A DNA stretch of 64,000 bases, taken from the NCBI GenBank assembly GCA_037176725.1, contig JAZBRS010000020.1:55518001-55582000 (forward strand), read 5' to 3'. The notes under the pieces were generated by a model. That model was not told where the DNA came from and ran no database searches. It saw nothing but the letters and a program-made list of their open reading frames with translations. Position numbers and translations under genes: made by a program. Source of the stretch: Posidonia oceanica. Its lineage: Eukaryota; Streptophyta; Magnoliopsida; Alismatales; Posidoniaceae. Below are positions 1-11,055 of this stretch, piece by piece (positions within the stretch are counted from its first letter, which is position 1; each line of letters starts with the position of its first letter).

Positions 1-236
1 CTAAAGCATAAATATTTATAACTGGAAAGCACAGTAAATGGACTGGAATGCAAATACAGAAAAACAGAAACACTTTATGCAATTTACTATGATTTTAATT
101 CAAAAATGCAGCAGATTAAATGAAATAAGGACTGAAACGCAAAATAATGAAAACTTAGACCAAACATGCAATATTTACTAGCAAACTATACAAACGGAAA
201 AATAAATGAACAGTAAACGGCCGACGGCCGTGGGCA
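1..236. repeat. Left part of a degenerate ~91-bp AT-rich tandem array
   Basis: This AT-rich stretch has the same phrases (ggactggaatgcaaat, aaggactgaaacg, aacatgcaat) as the array at 24140-25339. I read it as the continuation of that array, separated from it by LTR A and the 20-kb element nested in LTR A. No coding potential is seen. By analogy with other Tat-type elements the array may be the 3' UTR of the minus-strand gag-only element; that is inference. Confidence 0.55.
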
Positions 237-380
237 CTGTAGCAGCAAGCTGCCAGCGACCGCGACCGCCGGCACAGGGGTGCTGGAGACGTGCTGTCCG
301 GCGGGGGAGGTGCTCCCGATGCTGACGGAGATCGGGCGGCGATCGGCGGAGGACGACGCGGCCCGGAACGGACTGGAACG

Positions 381-385
381 GTCGT
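381..385. repeat. Target site duplication, left copy (GTCGT)
   Basis: These five bases directly precede the TG of the left LTR. The matching copy after the right LTR is GTCGC at 20726-20730, one mismatch. Confidence 0.75.
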
Positions 386-2215
386 TGTTGACACCCCATC
401 TTGGCAGGCTTGGACCCTTGGAGCCCTCCTGGTAATTGCTGGATCAAACCCCAACCAAACCCTAACCCTAATCCTCCTCTCTACCCTTCAAAAACAGCCC
501 ATTTTGACCTAAACCTTTACCCCCCTTCCCAACCTCAAAACCTAACCAAAATCTATAGGAAAACCCACCACTATCCACTCAACAAGCCTACCCAAAAACC
601 TAGGAATTTCCAAACCCAACCCATCCTTGAAAACCCTAGAAAACTTAGGAGAAACTACCCTTCTTCTACACCTTGAAACCCCTCCAAAACCTCCTTAGAA
701 TCGGACCAAAATTTCAGACCCAAGACTTCAAATCCTAGACTACCCACTCACCAATTTTCACCCCACTCCGAGACCTCTAAGACCCCCATTCACCTAAATT
801 ATCCTTTTCTCTCTCCGGGATTATTGTTTTCTCTCTCCTCTCTCTCTCCTGATTATCATCTCTCTTTTCATCCCTTTCTTATCCTTTTTCTGGTCTGGCT
901 ATAGGCCCCCTCTGTGCTTCTATCCTTCCTCTATCTTATCCCTATTTTACTTTATTTTTAATATTTTTTCTGAATTTTTAAAAATCGTTTTCCTCCAACC
1001 TATCTCTTTCCCTTTTATTTCCCTCTTTTTTCCATTTCTTTCCTCCTTCTCTTTTCCTTTTCCCTCTCTTGCAAAAATCCACAAAAACCCATAAAAATCT
1101 GTAAAATCTCAAAACACAAAAGAAACAAATCAGAACCCTAAGAAAAACAATCAAAAAATGTTAAACAAGCAATTAACAACTTAAACTTAACTTAAGCAAG
1201 CTAAAAAGAAAACCAAGCATGCAAACTAAAAAATGCAAAACAAATCAAAAGAAAACACTGAAAAATCAAGGAAAAAGCTAAAATAAAATTAAAACCCACC
1301 AAAGGTAAAAACCCATCAGAAGAATTAAAAAACAAACCCAAAAAGAGGAATTTAAAAATCAAATACTAAAACAAGTAATTAAGGAAGGCAAAAGACTCAA
1401 CCTAGTAAACATAAGAAAAACAAGTTAAAAACTTAATTAAAAAAGAAAAGAAAAACACATCTAAAAGACCTAAAAAACACCCTATCAAACCAGAAAAATC
1501 CAACTAAAAACTTCAAGAAAAATCAACAAAATAAAAATCAAAACATAACTTAAAAGACTTAAGAAGGAAAAACCCTAAGAAGACTACAACTTAAAAACCT
1601 AAAACCAACCCTGATTAATAGGAAAATAAATCCTAAAAAATCCTAATTAATATCCTAAGTGTCCAACAAGGGAAATACAATTTTTAAAAACAATTTAAAA
1701 AAGGTTTAACAAACATTTAATCAAGTGACAACCAATTAAAAGCAAAACCAAAACCCTAAAACCCTAATCAAGCCCAAAACACATTAATCAACTCAAAATG
1801 ACTATTAAAAATCTTAATTAAAATCCTAACCTACAGCACCATCCTTCCGGTATTTTTATTTATTTTTAGTTTATTTTTACCTAACTTTATTTCCCCATTC
1901 TACCCTCCCTTTCTTTCTTACTCTTCTTTTCCATTCTTTCTTTTTTCCTTATTGGGCTCAAACTGGCCCGTTTCTCTTTTTCTTTTATTTCTTTTTCTTT
2001 CTTCAGCCCCCCGCACGGTCCGGCCCACGCTCCTTCCCCCTCCTTCTTCTTCCTCGCGCGTCAGCTGGTTTCCTCCCGCGAGCTCGAGCTGCTGCAGTAC
2101 TCCCTCCCTCATTTGAATTTCGAAGCTCCATCTTATCGTCTACAGCAACTCGCCGCTTCACCTCCATCTCAGCGGCTTTTCCGGAGTCGGTCGCCTCGCC
2201 GTCTTCTCTGCTACA
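386..2215 (+). repeat. Left (5') LTR of the 20-kb Tat element
   Basis: It begins TGTTGACACC and ends CTGCTACA, 1,830 bp, exactly as long as the right copy, at a constant offset of 18,510. By hand I count about 20 substitutions against the right LTR, 17 of them transitions, and no net indel. The body is AT-rich with C/T-rich blocks (about 800-1080 and 1880-2130). I see no convincing TATA box. Short ORFs inside are not credible. Confidence 0.93.
457..471 (+). promoter_or_regulatory. Telo-box motif in the LTR
   Basis: AAACCCTAACCCTAA, about two telomere-type repeats, lies 71 bases into the LTR and is repeated in the right LTR at 18967-18981. Telo-boxes of this type are known in plant promoters as binding sites for telomere-repeat-binding factors and as Polycomb recruiting elements. 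A function here is inference. Confidence 0.5.
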
Positions 2216-2216
2216 G

Positions 2217-2234
2217 TGGCGACTCTGCTGGGGA
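2217..2234 (+). other. Primer binding site, tRNA-Arg type
   Basis: TGGCGACTCTGCTGGGGA starts one base after the LTR end. It is complementary to the 3' end of a plant tRNA-Arg of the type ending ...CCCCAGCGGAGTCGCCA, with one mismatch by my recollection of that tRNA. tRNA-Arg priming is typical of Tat/Ogre elements. Confidence 0.8.
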
Positions 2235-3519
2235 ATAGACTAGACTCCAGCTTTCGTTCCCGGCTTTTCGCTCGCTTGTTTTGCAGCTTTGTCTGCCTTG
2301 TGTGCCTTCTTCGCCTGTTTTGTTCGCTTTTCTGTGCAAACTCCTAGCGAGTCGCTTCGTAGCTACTTTGCTTAGGTTTTGCACCTCTTTTGTCTCGATT
2401 TGCGCTTTCTTCTGCCTGGCTTTGCTCCTTTGCTTGTTTATTTACTTACTGTCCCGCTTGTGCTCTTGTCTCCTTTACAGCCTGCTTACTTTTACCTTGC
2501 TTTATCTTACTTGCTCATTATAGCTTTAATTCCTGCACATTACATGACTACATACTTTGTTTGGCTAAAATACATGCTTTTTGGATGTTGAATGCTTCTT
2601 TTACACCTTTGCTATGTCACTACACACGCACATACTATGCTTACATGCCTTTTGACTTGATGAATGCTTTTCTTCACCATCATGCCCACAAACACTCGCA
2701 CATGCCATGAACATGCCTTTTGTTGTGTTGTATGACGGTTGCTTGCCATTTTGACTGATTTTCTTCCCTTTTGCACTTGCCATGCTTAGGATAGTAGAAA
2801 CTTGTCTGCTCCCCCTATGGTTAACTAAAAAATGCAAGTAAAAGGAACTTCTAGGGGCAACTAGAGACTACAAACAATCCTTCACTCCCTTTGGTTAATA
2901 AAATGTGTAAGATAAAAAACCCTAATCATTTGCATAAGCATCATATAGGGCATGCATTCTTCTCCTCTGAGTCCACCTACTAGTCTGCGAAGGACGGTTC
3001 CGGCCTCTTATTCCACTGCTTTGGGCGTGGCATAAGTTGGTCGGTCCGTCCCCTCCTTGTCCGGGGGTCGTGTCGGTGTTAGTAGAGGGTACCACCCACG
3101 CTTTGGCGGGGTAGAGGCCACCAACGCACCACCCTGTCATTACTTGAGCTTTGGGCCGGGAGTTAGACAGGGGACCTAGAAAGCATCCAGGGATACCCGG
3201 AGTAGACAGCCTTGCTAGGAAACACTAGTTAGGTAAGGGGGCATACTAGAAAGCATGCACATCATTCATGCCACTTAACTAACTCATTTGCATTCATCTT
3301 TTATTTTCTAATCCTAATTTCCTTCTGTTGTGTCAGCGTGATCGGTAAGCGAGTTTCCCTTTGCCAGAGCTCGAGTATCGACCCTCGTTGACGCCCTTTT
3401 GCGACTTAGTTCGCGACCATTCCCCCTCTGAGCTATCCGCACTTGCGACGATAGCTCCTCTTAGGACTCACCGCTTGAATACCCGTCGCAGCCCTGTTCT
3501 CACACGCTCTAGGTCAGCG
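2235..3519 (+). other. 5' leader of the Tat element
   Basis: This is 1.3 kb between the primer site and the first ATG of gag. It is C/T-rich to 2540, then mixed. Short ORFs (for example 2281-2523 and 2390-2710) look like low-complexity artefacts. A pyrimidine tract ending in CAG near 3336 looks like a 3' splice site, so a leader intron is possible. The gag frame is open from 3349 because a TAA sits at 3346-3348. Confidence 0.6.
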
Positions 3520-6480
3520 ATGGCCCAGTACGTTAGTGAGCCTTCTTTTACTCTTGTCACGGAGGGTGTTTCCGTTCCGGCCCCTCCGGTTGCTCTTTCT
3601 ATCCCTCTTGTTCCCCCTCCGACGCCAGGGTTTCCTCCTCTGACGTCTCTAGGTTCTCAGTACACCCCGGGACAGTGGCAAGCCTCCCTTCCTCCCGATC
3701 CGATCGCCGAGTCTATCTTGACGGCCGTTACTCGCGCTCCGGAGACACCACTGCCCCCTCCGTCCCAGGGATACGTCGCTTTCGACATCCCTTCCACCGC
3801 TGCTGCGACCCCTGCCGTAGAATCCTTCCCTCCCGGACAGTCTGTGTCCGTGCCCCTTGCTTCTCAATCCCCGCCGGCACTGCACTTCAGCGTCCCCACT
3901 GGCGAGACGTCCGAGGCACAGTACCAGCACCTGATGGAGCTTACCCAGACACTGCAGGGCATGGCTCTATCAGTTCGTCCTTCTTCTGTCTCTGTCGTCC
4001 CTGAGGTCCCTCCGAGGCCAGTTCCTGCATTTCATGCATCAACCTCTGCACCTCCGCCTCGACCATCGTCGCAACTCCTCACGGTTCCGACGGTGGGGGC
4101 CCGTCTACCGCCTCCTGCACAACACTTAGCACAGCATGCTCCACTTCCTCCTGGTGGTCAGTCTTTTGGACCGGCTGGAGCCCAGTACCTCACTGGCTCG
4201 CTGTCTGGCACCCCGCCTGTACAGCAACTGGTGCTCCGTCATCCTCCCCCTATCCCAGCACAGCATGGCATTTATTCTTCTCCTCTTCACCAAGTCCAGC
4301 ATCCTGCATACACTCCTGCATACACTGTCCCTCAGCACGGATACGCCGGCCATCCCGTTGCTCCACCAGGCGACGCTATGGTAGATCCGGAGGAGCACTT
4401 AGGTGCGACCCATTCGGCGTATGTGCTCACTACCCCTACTGATCCCTCTCCTACAGCAGCAATCCCAGACCCCATCAATAACCGGATGGACGTCTTGGAG
4501 AAGGCACTACGACTAGTGCAGGGTACTGAGCACCAGACCTACCAGTTCCGGGACCTCTGCTGCTTTCTAGAGGCGGTACTCCCTCCGAAGTTCAAAATCC
4601 CGGACTTCGAAAAGTATAATGGTAGGGGCTGCCCCGTAGCACACCTGAAGGCGTATTGCGGTGATCTCGCTCAGCTTCAGGCTGACGAGAGTTTGCTGAT
4701 CCGCTTGTTCCAGAAGAGTTTGACCGGGCCGGCACTCAAGTGGTTCACATCACTCGATATGTCAGCCATCAAGACTTGGAACGACCTCAGTCAGGCGTTC
4801 CTGGAACAATACTCCTTCAACCTCGATCTTGTCCCAAAGAGGGCGGACTTGATCGCCATCAAGTAGAACTCTGGCGAGCCGTTCGGGGAGTACGTCGGCC
4901 GCTGGCGCGCCCTTGCCTCTCAGGTTCGAGATAGACCCTCAGACGAGGAGTCTATCGAGATCGTTATCAAAGGGGCGCAGCCGTCTCTCGGAGCTCTGCT
5001 TAGCATTCAGCCAGTCACTACTTTTGCGGCACTCATCAGAGCTGGAGCGCGCGTGGAGAGTTCTTTGCGGAGTGGCAACTTCCCGGCTCTCTCTGCGTTC
5101 GCTAAGCAGGCAGTGATCAGCAGCAACAGTGCCAACAGCAGCACCTCCAACAGCAACAACAGCAGCAGCAGCAACAACCGCCTGAAGAGGAAGGACTCGT
5201 CGAAATCCGCTGTTGCATTCGTCGATTCTCCTGCTGTGCCTGTTCGCTTGCCGTCCCGGCCTGCCCCAGCTCAGATGGTGTACGCTCCTGCACCTAGGAA
5301 CCCGCACACACCGCACATCACTACCACCGCTAGATCGGTCTACCCTGCCGCACCGGTCCAGCAAGGCTCGCACCCAAGGCAAAGAAGACCACCCGCTGAG
5401 AGAAGGAATTTCACCCCACTGGTGGAACCACTCACGGTCATCTTGCCGAAGGTGGCATCGCTCCTGAAGTTCCCGGAGGTTCGTCCGCCGCCAAGCCCTC
5501 TGCCTCATTGGTTTAGGCCGGACCTCTTTTGCAATTTCCATCGAAGTGTCGGGCATTCGACGGACAATTGCTTCTCCCTGCGGAACGCAATTCAGGACTT
5601 GATCGAATCGGGAACGATTGTGATCGACACGCACGAGGCATCCACTCAAGCACACACTCATGCATCTGCATCTCCGGCTGTTCCCCCGCATTCTGGCATC
5701 GTCCGCCAACCTTTACCGGAGCACTCTTATCCAGGAGGGGTGGGAACCTCAGGCGTCCACTCTTTCTTTCCTTCTGGGCCTGCTACTTCCGTAGTAGACC
5801 CTTCTGATCTTATCTCTGACATCTCTGAGCCTTTCCCAGTCAGTCTCTATCTCGCGGCAGTTGCCGGCTCCGAGTCGGGGATCCATTTGATCCGACCGCG
5901 TGCCAGGCCGGAGCGCCCTCTCGCGCCCCCCACCGTGCTCCCTCAAGCTCAATCCCCTGTACACCTCTTAGCCAGAGCCCAACCTAGTTCTCCCATCCAC
6001 CTTTTAGGGCGGCCTCAGCTACACCTTCTAGGCAGACCTCAACCTGCCCCAGCCTTCCCACCCCAACAACCATACCTACTAGATAGACCTCAACATCCTG
6101 TAGGTCCCCCTGTAACCCCTCCTGTGCTCGCAGCACATGCTCCAGTCGTCATTGACTTGACCCTGGACACCCATCGCGTCCCTTACAGCTATGCCACAGA
6201 AATGTGCGCGGAAGTAACGCGATCGGGGAGGATTTACAGGCCCCCAGCACCGGCAACAAGGCCAACTCACCCTGGACCTGTTATACCCCCACCCTCAGGC
6301 CAACCCTTAGCAGATCTAACTCCAGATCAGCCCGTAGCTAGCCAAATCCCTAGCCAACCTGTAGTAACCCAGCTTCCTGCCAATCCCCCTTCAGAACCTG
6401 CTAGAATCACCCCTCCAGCTGCTAGGAGAAGTCAACCCAAAGCAGACCTAACCTCCCAGCTTAAGAAGGTTAAAGCCGAC
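3520..6480 (+). pseudogene. gag: Gag region of the Tat polyprotein, with one in-frame TAG
   Basis: Gag forms the virus-like particle and binds the element RNA. I take the ATG at 3520 as the start; the frame is open further up to 3349 but has no earlier ATG. Residues 1-310 are Pro/Ser/Gln-rich. A Retrotrans_gag domain lies at about residues 345-510 (phrases FKIPDFEKYNG, PALKWFTSL, GEYVGRWRALA). Residues 533-554 are a Ser/Asn run from AGC/AAC repeats. Residues 671-684 hold a CX3HX4HX4C finger (CNFHRSVGHSTDNC), the knuckle seen in Tat gags. The TAG at 4864-4866 (residue 449) lies inside the gag domain, just before the conserved GEPF..YVGRWR stretch, where related gags usually have Gln. The same frame stays open on both sides. 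It may be a point nonsense mutation; programmed readthrough is less likely at this position. Confidence 0.88.
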
Positions 6481-7380
6481 ATCTCCATCTGGGATTTGAT
6501 CCACACTTCTGCCGAGCACCGCGAGGCTTTTCTTCGCGTGTTCCAGGCTGCTCGTGTGTCCCAGTCCATTGATCCTTCTGCTTTGGAGAGCATGGTTGGG
6601 TTAATCGCGAAGCCCCAGGTCATCTCTTTTACAAGCGATGAGCTGCCTCCGGCAGGGATTAATCATAACCAGCCCCTATTCGTCACGGTGCAGTTCAAAA
6701 ACTTCCGCATTCCCCTAACACTGGTTGATAATGGGTCAGGCCTTAACGTCTACCCCTTGCATACAGCAACCAAGCTCGGATTCAAAGCCAAGGATATCAT
6801 GCCAGCCGTGAAGGGAATGATTGCTTTTGACAACACTCACCATGACGTTCTAGGGATTCTGATTATCCCTCTGGCTATCGGTCCGGTCGTCTTCGACGTA
6901 GAATTCTATGTCGTCGACTTGAAGCCTAACTTCAATCTTCTGCTTGGGCGCCCTTGGCTCCACAAGCATCAGGTCCTTCCTTCGACCCTCCATCGTATGA
7001 TAAAGTACTGTCGTGGCGATGATGTCATTGTCGTCATGGCGGAGAACTTTGAGAAGGAGCGGATTGAAGCAGTCTCTCCCGTGTCTTCGCAATCTATCCC
7101 GTTTGACCCCGAGACTTCTGAAGCCCTCTATCGTGTTAACCAGTGCAAGCCAGTTAACTTCGTTCCTGATCTTGAACGTGTCAACTCCTTGACCGTTCAC
7201 AGCAACCCCTTTCGAATGGTCGAGAATGTATGTCACAGGTGGGGTTACATAAAGGGTACGCCGCTCGGGCGTCACGGCCAAGGGATCACGGAGCCGATCG
7301 TAGCAGTGGAGCGAAGGAAATCTAAAGGCCTTGGCTACGAACCCAAGCCCAACGAAGACCACTACTTCCAGCTCAAAGAT
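6481..7380 (+). CDS. pro: Aspartic protease and G-patch region of the Tat polyprotein
   Basis: The retropepsin cuts the polyprotein. Its active site is the VDNGSG motif (Asp at residue 1070, codon 6727-6729), with Asn where retroviral enzymes have Thr; DNGS is usual in Tat-type proteases. The domain runs from about VTVQFKNFRIPL to FNLLLGRPWLHKHQVLPS, the LLGRPWLH being the second conserved block. After it, at about residues 1230-1275 (7207-7345), a glycine-rich stretch with WGYIKGTPLGRHGQG and later KGLGYEPK matches the G-patch pattern. G-patches are known RNA-binding parts next to some retroviral and plant retroelement proteases. This lies in the single gag-pol frame 3520-12297. Confidence 0.85.
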
Positions 7381-9050
7381 CGTGCGCCAGCCATCCCCAG
7401 AGACCTCACTAATTTTACCAGTGCAGGAATTCTGGGATCAACTGACTACCAAGCCACAGCGCCGGCAGAGGATTGGGTGTGTATTGAGGACTACTACTCG
7501 GATGAGGAGCAGTCTGATGCAACAGAGGTAGTCCCAATCAACTCAGCAGAAACAGTGGTCAGAGCAGAGGCCCCACAGTCAGGTTATTTAGCTCTCCCTC
7601 TGGCAGAAATAGCAGGCAGCTCAGCAGGCCCTGTGGCAGATGCAAGTTCTCATCCTTTTGCAACCACATCAGCTCCTCAAGATCAGACAGCAGCAGTGCA
7701 AGAGTCACAGACACTCCTCTTGGCAGAACCAAGTATGCTACCAGCGGTCACAGACACCTCAGTGCCACTGCCCCCATCTCTGGAGGGGCAGTCCATCAAC
7801 TCAGTCAGCAGCATGGCCCAGCCCGCTCCTTCAGCATCATCTTCAGGAATGCAGCTGGTGCAGTCCGCCCCGCATTCTCCTGACAATCAGCAGCAGCTCT
7901 CATGGCAAGACCCTATGGCGTCAGAAGCTGCGCTCTCTCAGTTACGGCCCGATACAAAAGGCCAACTGAGCACTACACTCTCCGGGCCCTTGAGCCCTCC
8001 AAAGAGCACCCCTGCTTACTCTCCAGCAGTGACCCTGGAAGCTTATTCATCAGTAGCACCGCTGGCCTGTCTATTTGGGCCTTCTACATCTGAACTGCCA
8101 TCAGCGGACGCTCCCGTGAACCAGATCATGCAGACTCCAAGGGCGGCGATCCATCTTGCAGCCGGGCCAGTGCCGCAGGCCCCCGGCGCCTACTACGTCG
8201 ACTCCCCCTCAGACGAAGAAGAAGGAGTGGCGATAGAAGCCCAGGTCGATTCTTGGATGTCCGACTTAGAGTTGCTCTTTCAAGAACAGATCAAGTCAAT
8301 AGCAGAAGACCTGGCAGACCATCAAGCTGTAGAAAGGAAAGGAAAAGCCGTAGTTACGGATTCTCCTCTGCAAGAGGACCATGCTTCTATCATGGTCCTA
8401 GAAGACTCAGCAGCGCCGGACTCCCCTAGACCAGATGAGCTCATCACTCTTCAACCTGAAGGCGGGTCTAGGTGGTTTGTGCAACCCATGCCTCACTTGA
8501 GCAATGCATCGAGCGGCAGTGACCAGATCAGCCGCCAGTCCGGCATATCCTCCACGAGCACACTAGAAGACCCAGAGGGGGGAGCATCAGCAGTAAATAC
8601 AGCAGCAGCAGAGCAGAATGCCTCAGCAGCCTCAGCAGCACAGTCGGCAGAGCAGTCAGCAGTATCAGCAGCAGAGTCAGTTGAGCCCTTAGCTGAATCA
8701 GCAGAGCACTCAGCAGAGTCAGTCAGGCCAGAGCAAACAGCAGAAGGAGTTGCTGGGACGGAGGTCGCGCACCGAAGCTACAAGAATACTCGAGTAAGCG
8801 TGACCATCCTGAAGCGTCACCAGGGCCAAGCAGCGGAACACATGCACTCTTTCGACATCACAAGTCCCTCTTTTGAGGAAGAGATCCTCTCAGAACTTGT
8901 TGCTTATGGAGAAGAGGATGACACGGGCGTGGACGAGACTGATGAACCTTTGCCCGAGTTCCGGCCCTATGACGACGACTTAGAAGGCCCCAACCTCCAC
9001 GTTGAAGAAGAAACGGAGGTTGTTAACAATGGCACGGCTGAGGAAGTCAG
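7381..9050 (+). CDS. Acidic Ser/Ala/Gln-rich linker of the Tat polyprotein
   Basis: About 550 codons between the protease/G-patch and the reverse transcriptase stay open in the gag-pol frame without a known domain. Composition is Ser, Ala, Gln, Glu and Pro, with acidic clusters (SDEEEG near 8210, EEDDTGVDETDEP near 8920) and a Ser/Ala/Glu run at 8580-8750. Preservation of the frame over 1.7 kb shows that it is translated as part of the polyprotein. Its role is unknown. Confidence 0.7.
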
Positions 9051-10500
9051 AGAAGTTTGCATCAGTGCCCAGCTGTCTGCCCAGGCTCGAGCTGAATTCA
9101 TCGCATTCCTGAAAGAATATGCGGATGTCTTCGCCTGGAGTTATGAAGATATGGTCGGCCTTTACATAGAGATAGTGGTGCACAATCTGCCATTAAATCC
9201 AGATGCTAAGCCAGTAAAGCAGAAGCTAAGAAGATGGCGACCGCAGTGGCTGCTCATGATCAAAGAAGAGATAATGAAGCAGCTCGGAGTCAACTTTCTG
9301 AAGGTCGTTCTTTATCCTGAATGGCTGGCAAACATTGTACCTGTGCCCAAGAAAGATGGCCGAATCCGGATCTGCATCGACTATAGGGACCTGAACAAGG
9401 CGAGTCCCAAGGACGACTTTCTATTGCCCCACATTGACGTCCTAGTCGACAATACAGCGGGCCACAAAATGCTCTCCTTCATGGACGGCTTCTCTGGATA
9501 CAATCAGATCAAGATGGCAGAAGAAGATATGGAAAAGACTTCATTCATCACCCCTTGGGGAATCTTCTGCTACCAAGTCATGCCGTTCGGCCTGAAGAAT
9601 GCTAGTGCAACCTATCAGAGGGCCATGACTGCGCTATTCCACGACCTCATGCACCAAGAAGTGGAGGTCTATGTAGACGATATGATTGCCAAAACCAAAG
9701 AGCCCGAGGATCATCTTGCCTGTCTCAGAAAGCTCTTTGACCGTCTACAGAAGTACAAGCTGCGCTTGAATCCCAAGAAGTGCGTATTCGGGGTATCTTC
9801 TGGCAAATTGCTTGGCTACATTGTTAGCCAAAGGGGGATTGAGGTGGACCTGTTGAAAGCACAAGCCATCGTGGACATGCCACCCCCCAGGACTGAAAAA
9901 GAAGTCAGAAGTCTGCTTGGGCGTTTACAATATATCAGTCGCTTCATTGCACAGCTTACGCCCATCTGTGAACCCATATTCAAGCTCTTGAAGAAGAATG
10001 CGCAGATTCACTGGAACGAGGAGTGTCAGGCTGCATTTGCCAAGATCAAGCAGCTGTTGATCAAGCCTCCTGTCCTGGTCCCGCCTACGCCAGGGAGACC
10101 TTTGCTTCTCTACCTTTCTACCACGCAGCATTCCATGGGCGCCGTCTTGGGCCAACATGACGAATCTGGTAGGAAGGAGCGCGCCATCTACTACCTGAGC
10201 AAGAAGTTTAATGAATGTGAAGCCAGGTACACAACACTAGAGAAGACTTGCCTGTCCCTTGTCTGGGCTACACAGAAGCTGAGGCACTACTTGATGGCCT
10301 ACCCAGTGCAGCTCTTATGCCGGCATGATCCCATCAAATTCCTCTTTCAGAAGCCGGCCATGGTAGGCAGATGTGCCAAGTGGCAGGTGTTATTGTCCCA
10401 GTACGACATCACCTTTGTCACACAGAAATCCATGAAGGGTCAAGCAATGGCAGACCATCTTGCTGACCTCCCTCTGCCTGAATACCAACCCCTCCAGACA
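9051..10500 (+). CDS. pol: Reverse transcriptase and degenerate first RNase H of the Tat polyprotein
   Basis: The RT copies element RNA into DNA. Recognisable blocks are VPVPKKDGRIRICIDYRDLN (about residue 1940), FMDGFSGYNQI, ITPWGIFCYQVMPFGLKNA, the catalytic YVDD (residues 2051-2054, 9670-9681), KKCVFGV and LLGYIVSQRGI. The connection/RNase H part spans about 10099-10460. In place of the usual YCDAS block with the first catalytic Asp it has LYLSTTQHSMGAVL, so the first RNase H should be inactive. The later blocks YTTLEKTCLSLVWATQKLRHYL and KGQAMADHLA keep the fold. Loss of the first RNase H active site fits with the second RNase H downstream. Confidence 0.92.
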
Positions 10501-10560
10501 CAGTTCCCTGATGAAGACATTCTCTTTGCAATGGAGGACTCTGAGCAGAAAGATCCTGAA

Positions 10561-11055
10561 GAAGCAGAGGAATGGCAGCTCTACTTTGATGGTGCAGTCA
10601 ATAAGAAGGGCCGAGGCGTAGGCGCAGTGCTGACCACGCCCCAAGGACAGATGACTCCTTTCGCAAGGAAGCTGACTTTCACCTGCACAAACAACGAAGC
10701 AGAGTACGAAGCGTGCATCCTAGGGTTGAAAGTCGCCCTCGAGCATGAGGCGCAGAAGCTGCATGTGCACGGCGATGCCATGCTGGTGATTTCTCAAGTG
10801 AACGGCGATTGGAAGACAAAAGATCCCAAGCTTGTGCCGTATCACGAACACCTGCTGAGGCTGATGGAAGAATTTAAGAGCATCCGCTTCACGTACCTGA
10901 ACAGAGCAAAGAACGCGTATGCAGACGCGCTAGCAACTCTGGCATCCTGGCTCACCATTTCAGAAGACAGCACTGTGGATGTATCAGTCACTCGCATTGA
11001 ACAGCCTGCATACTGCATGAGCATAGAGGAAGCGGATCCCGCAGAGGGGCAGCCC
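10561..11055 (+). CDS. Second (archaeal-type) RNase H of the Tat polyprotein
   Basis: This domain begins WQLYFDGAVNKKGRGVGAVL and contains TNNEAEYEACILGLKVAL, VHGDAMLVISQVNG and NRAKNAYADALATLA. Catalytic residues can be assigned as Asp2357 (10588), Glu2393 (10696), Asp2419 (10774) and Asp2469 (10924), a complete DEDD set. An extra RNase H of archaeal type after the gypsy RNase H is an established mark of the Tat lineage. Here it is probably the working enzyme that removes RNA from the RNA-DNA hybrid. The region ends at an in-frame TAG (11056-11058). Confidence 0.9.

Noticed and set aside
3361..3519. Gag start at 3361
   Set aside because: The codon there is TTG. The first ATG in the open frame is at 3520.
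4939..5709. 256-codon minus-strand ORF over gag
   Set aside because: Antisense shadow of the gag frame, no recognisable motif.
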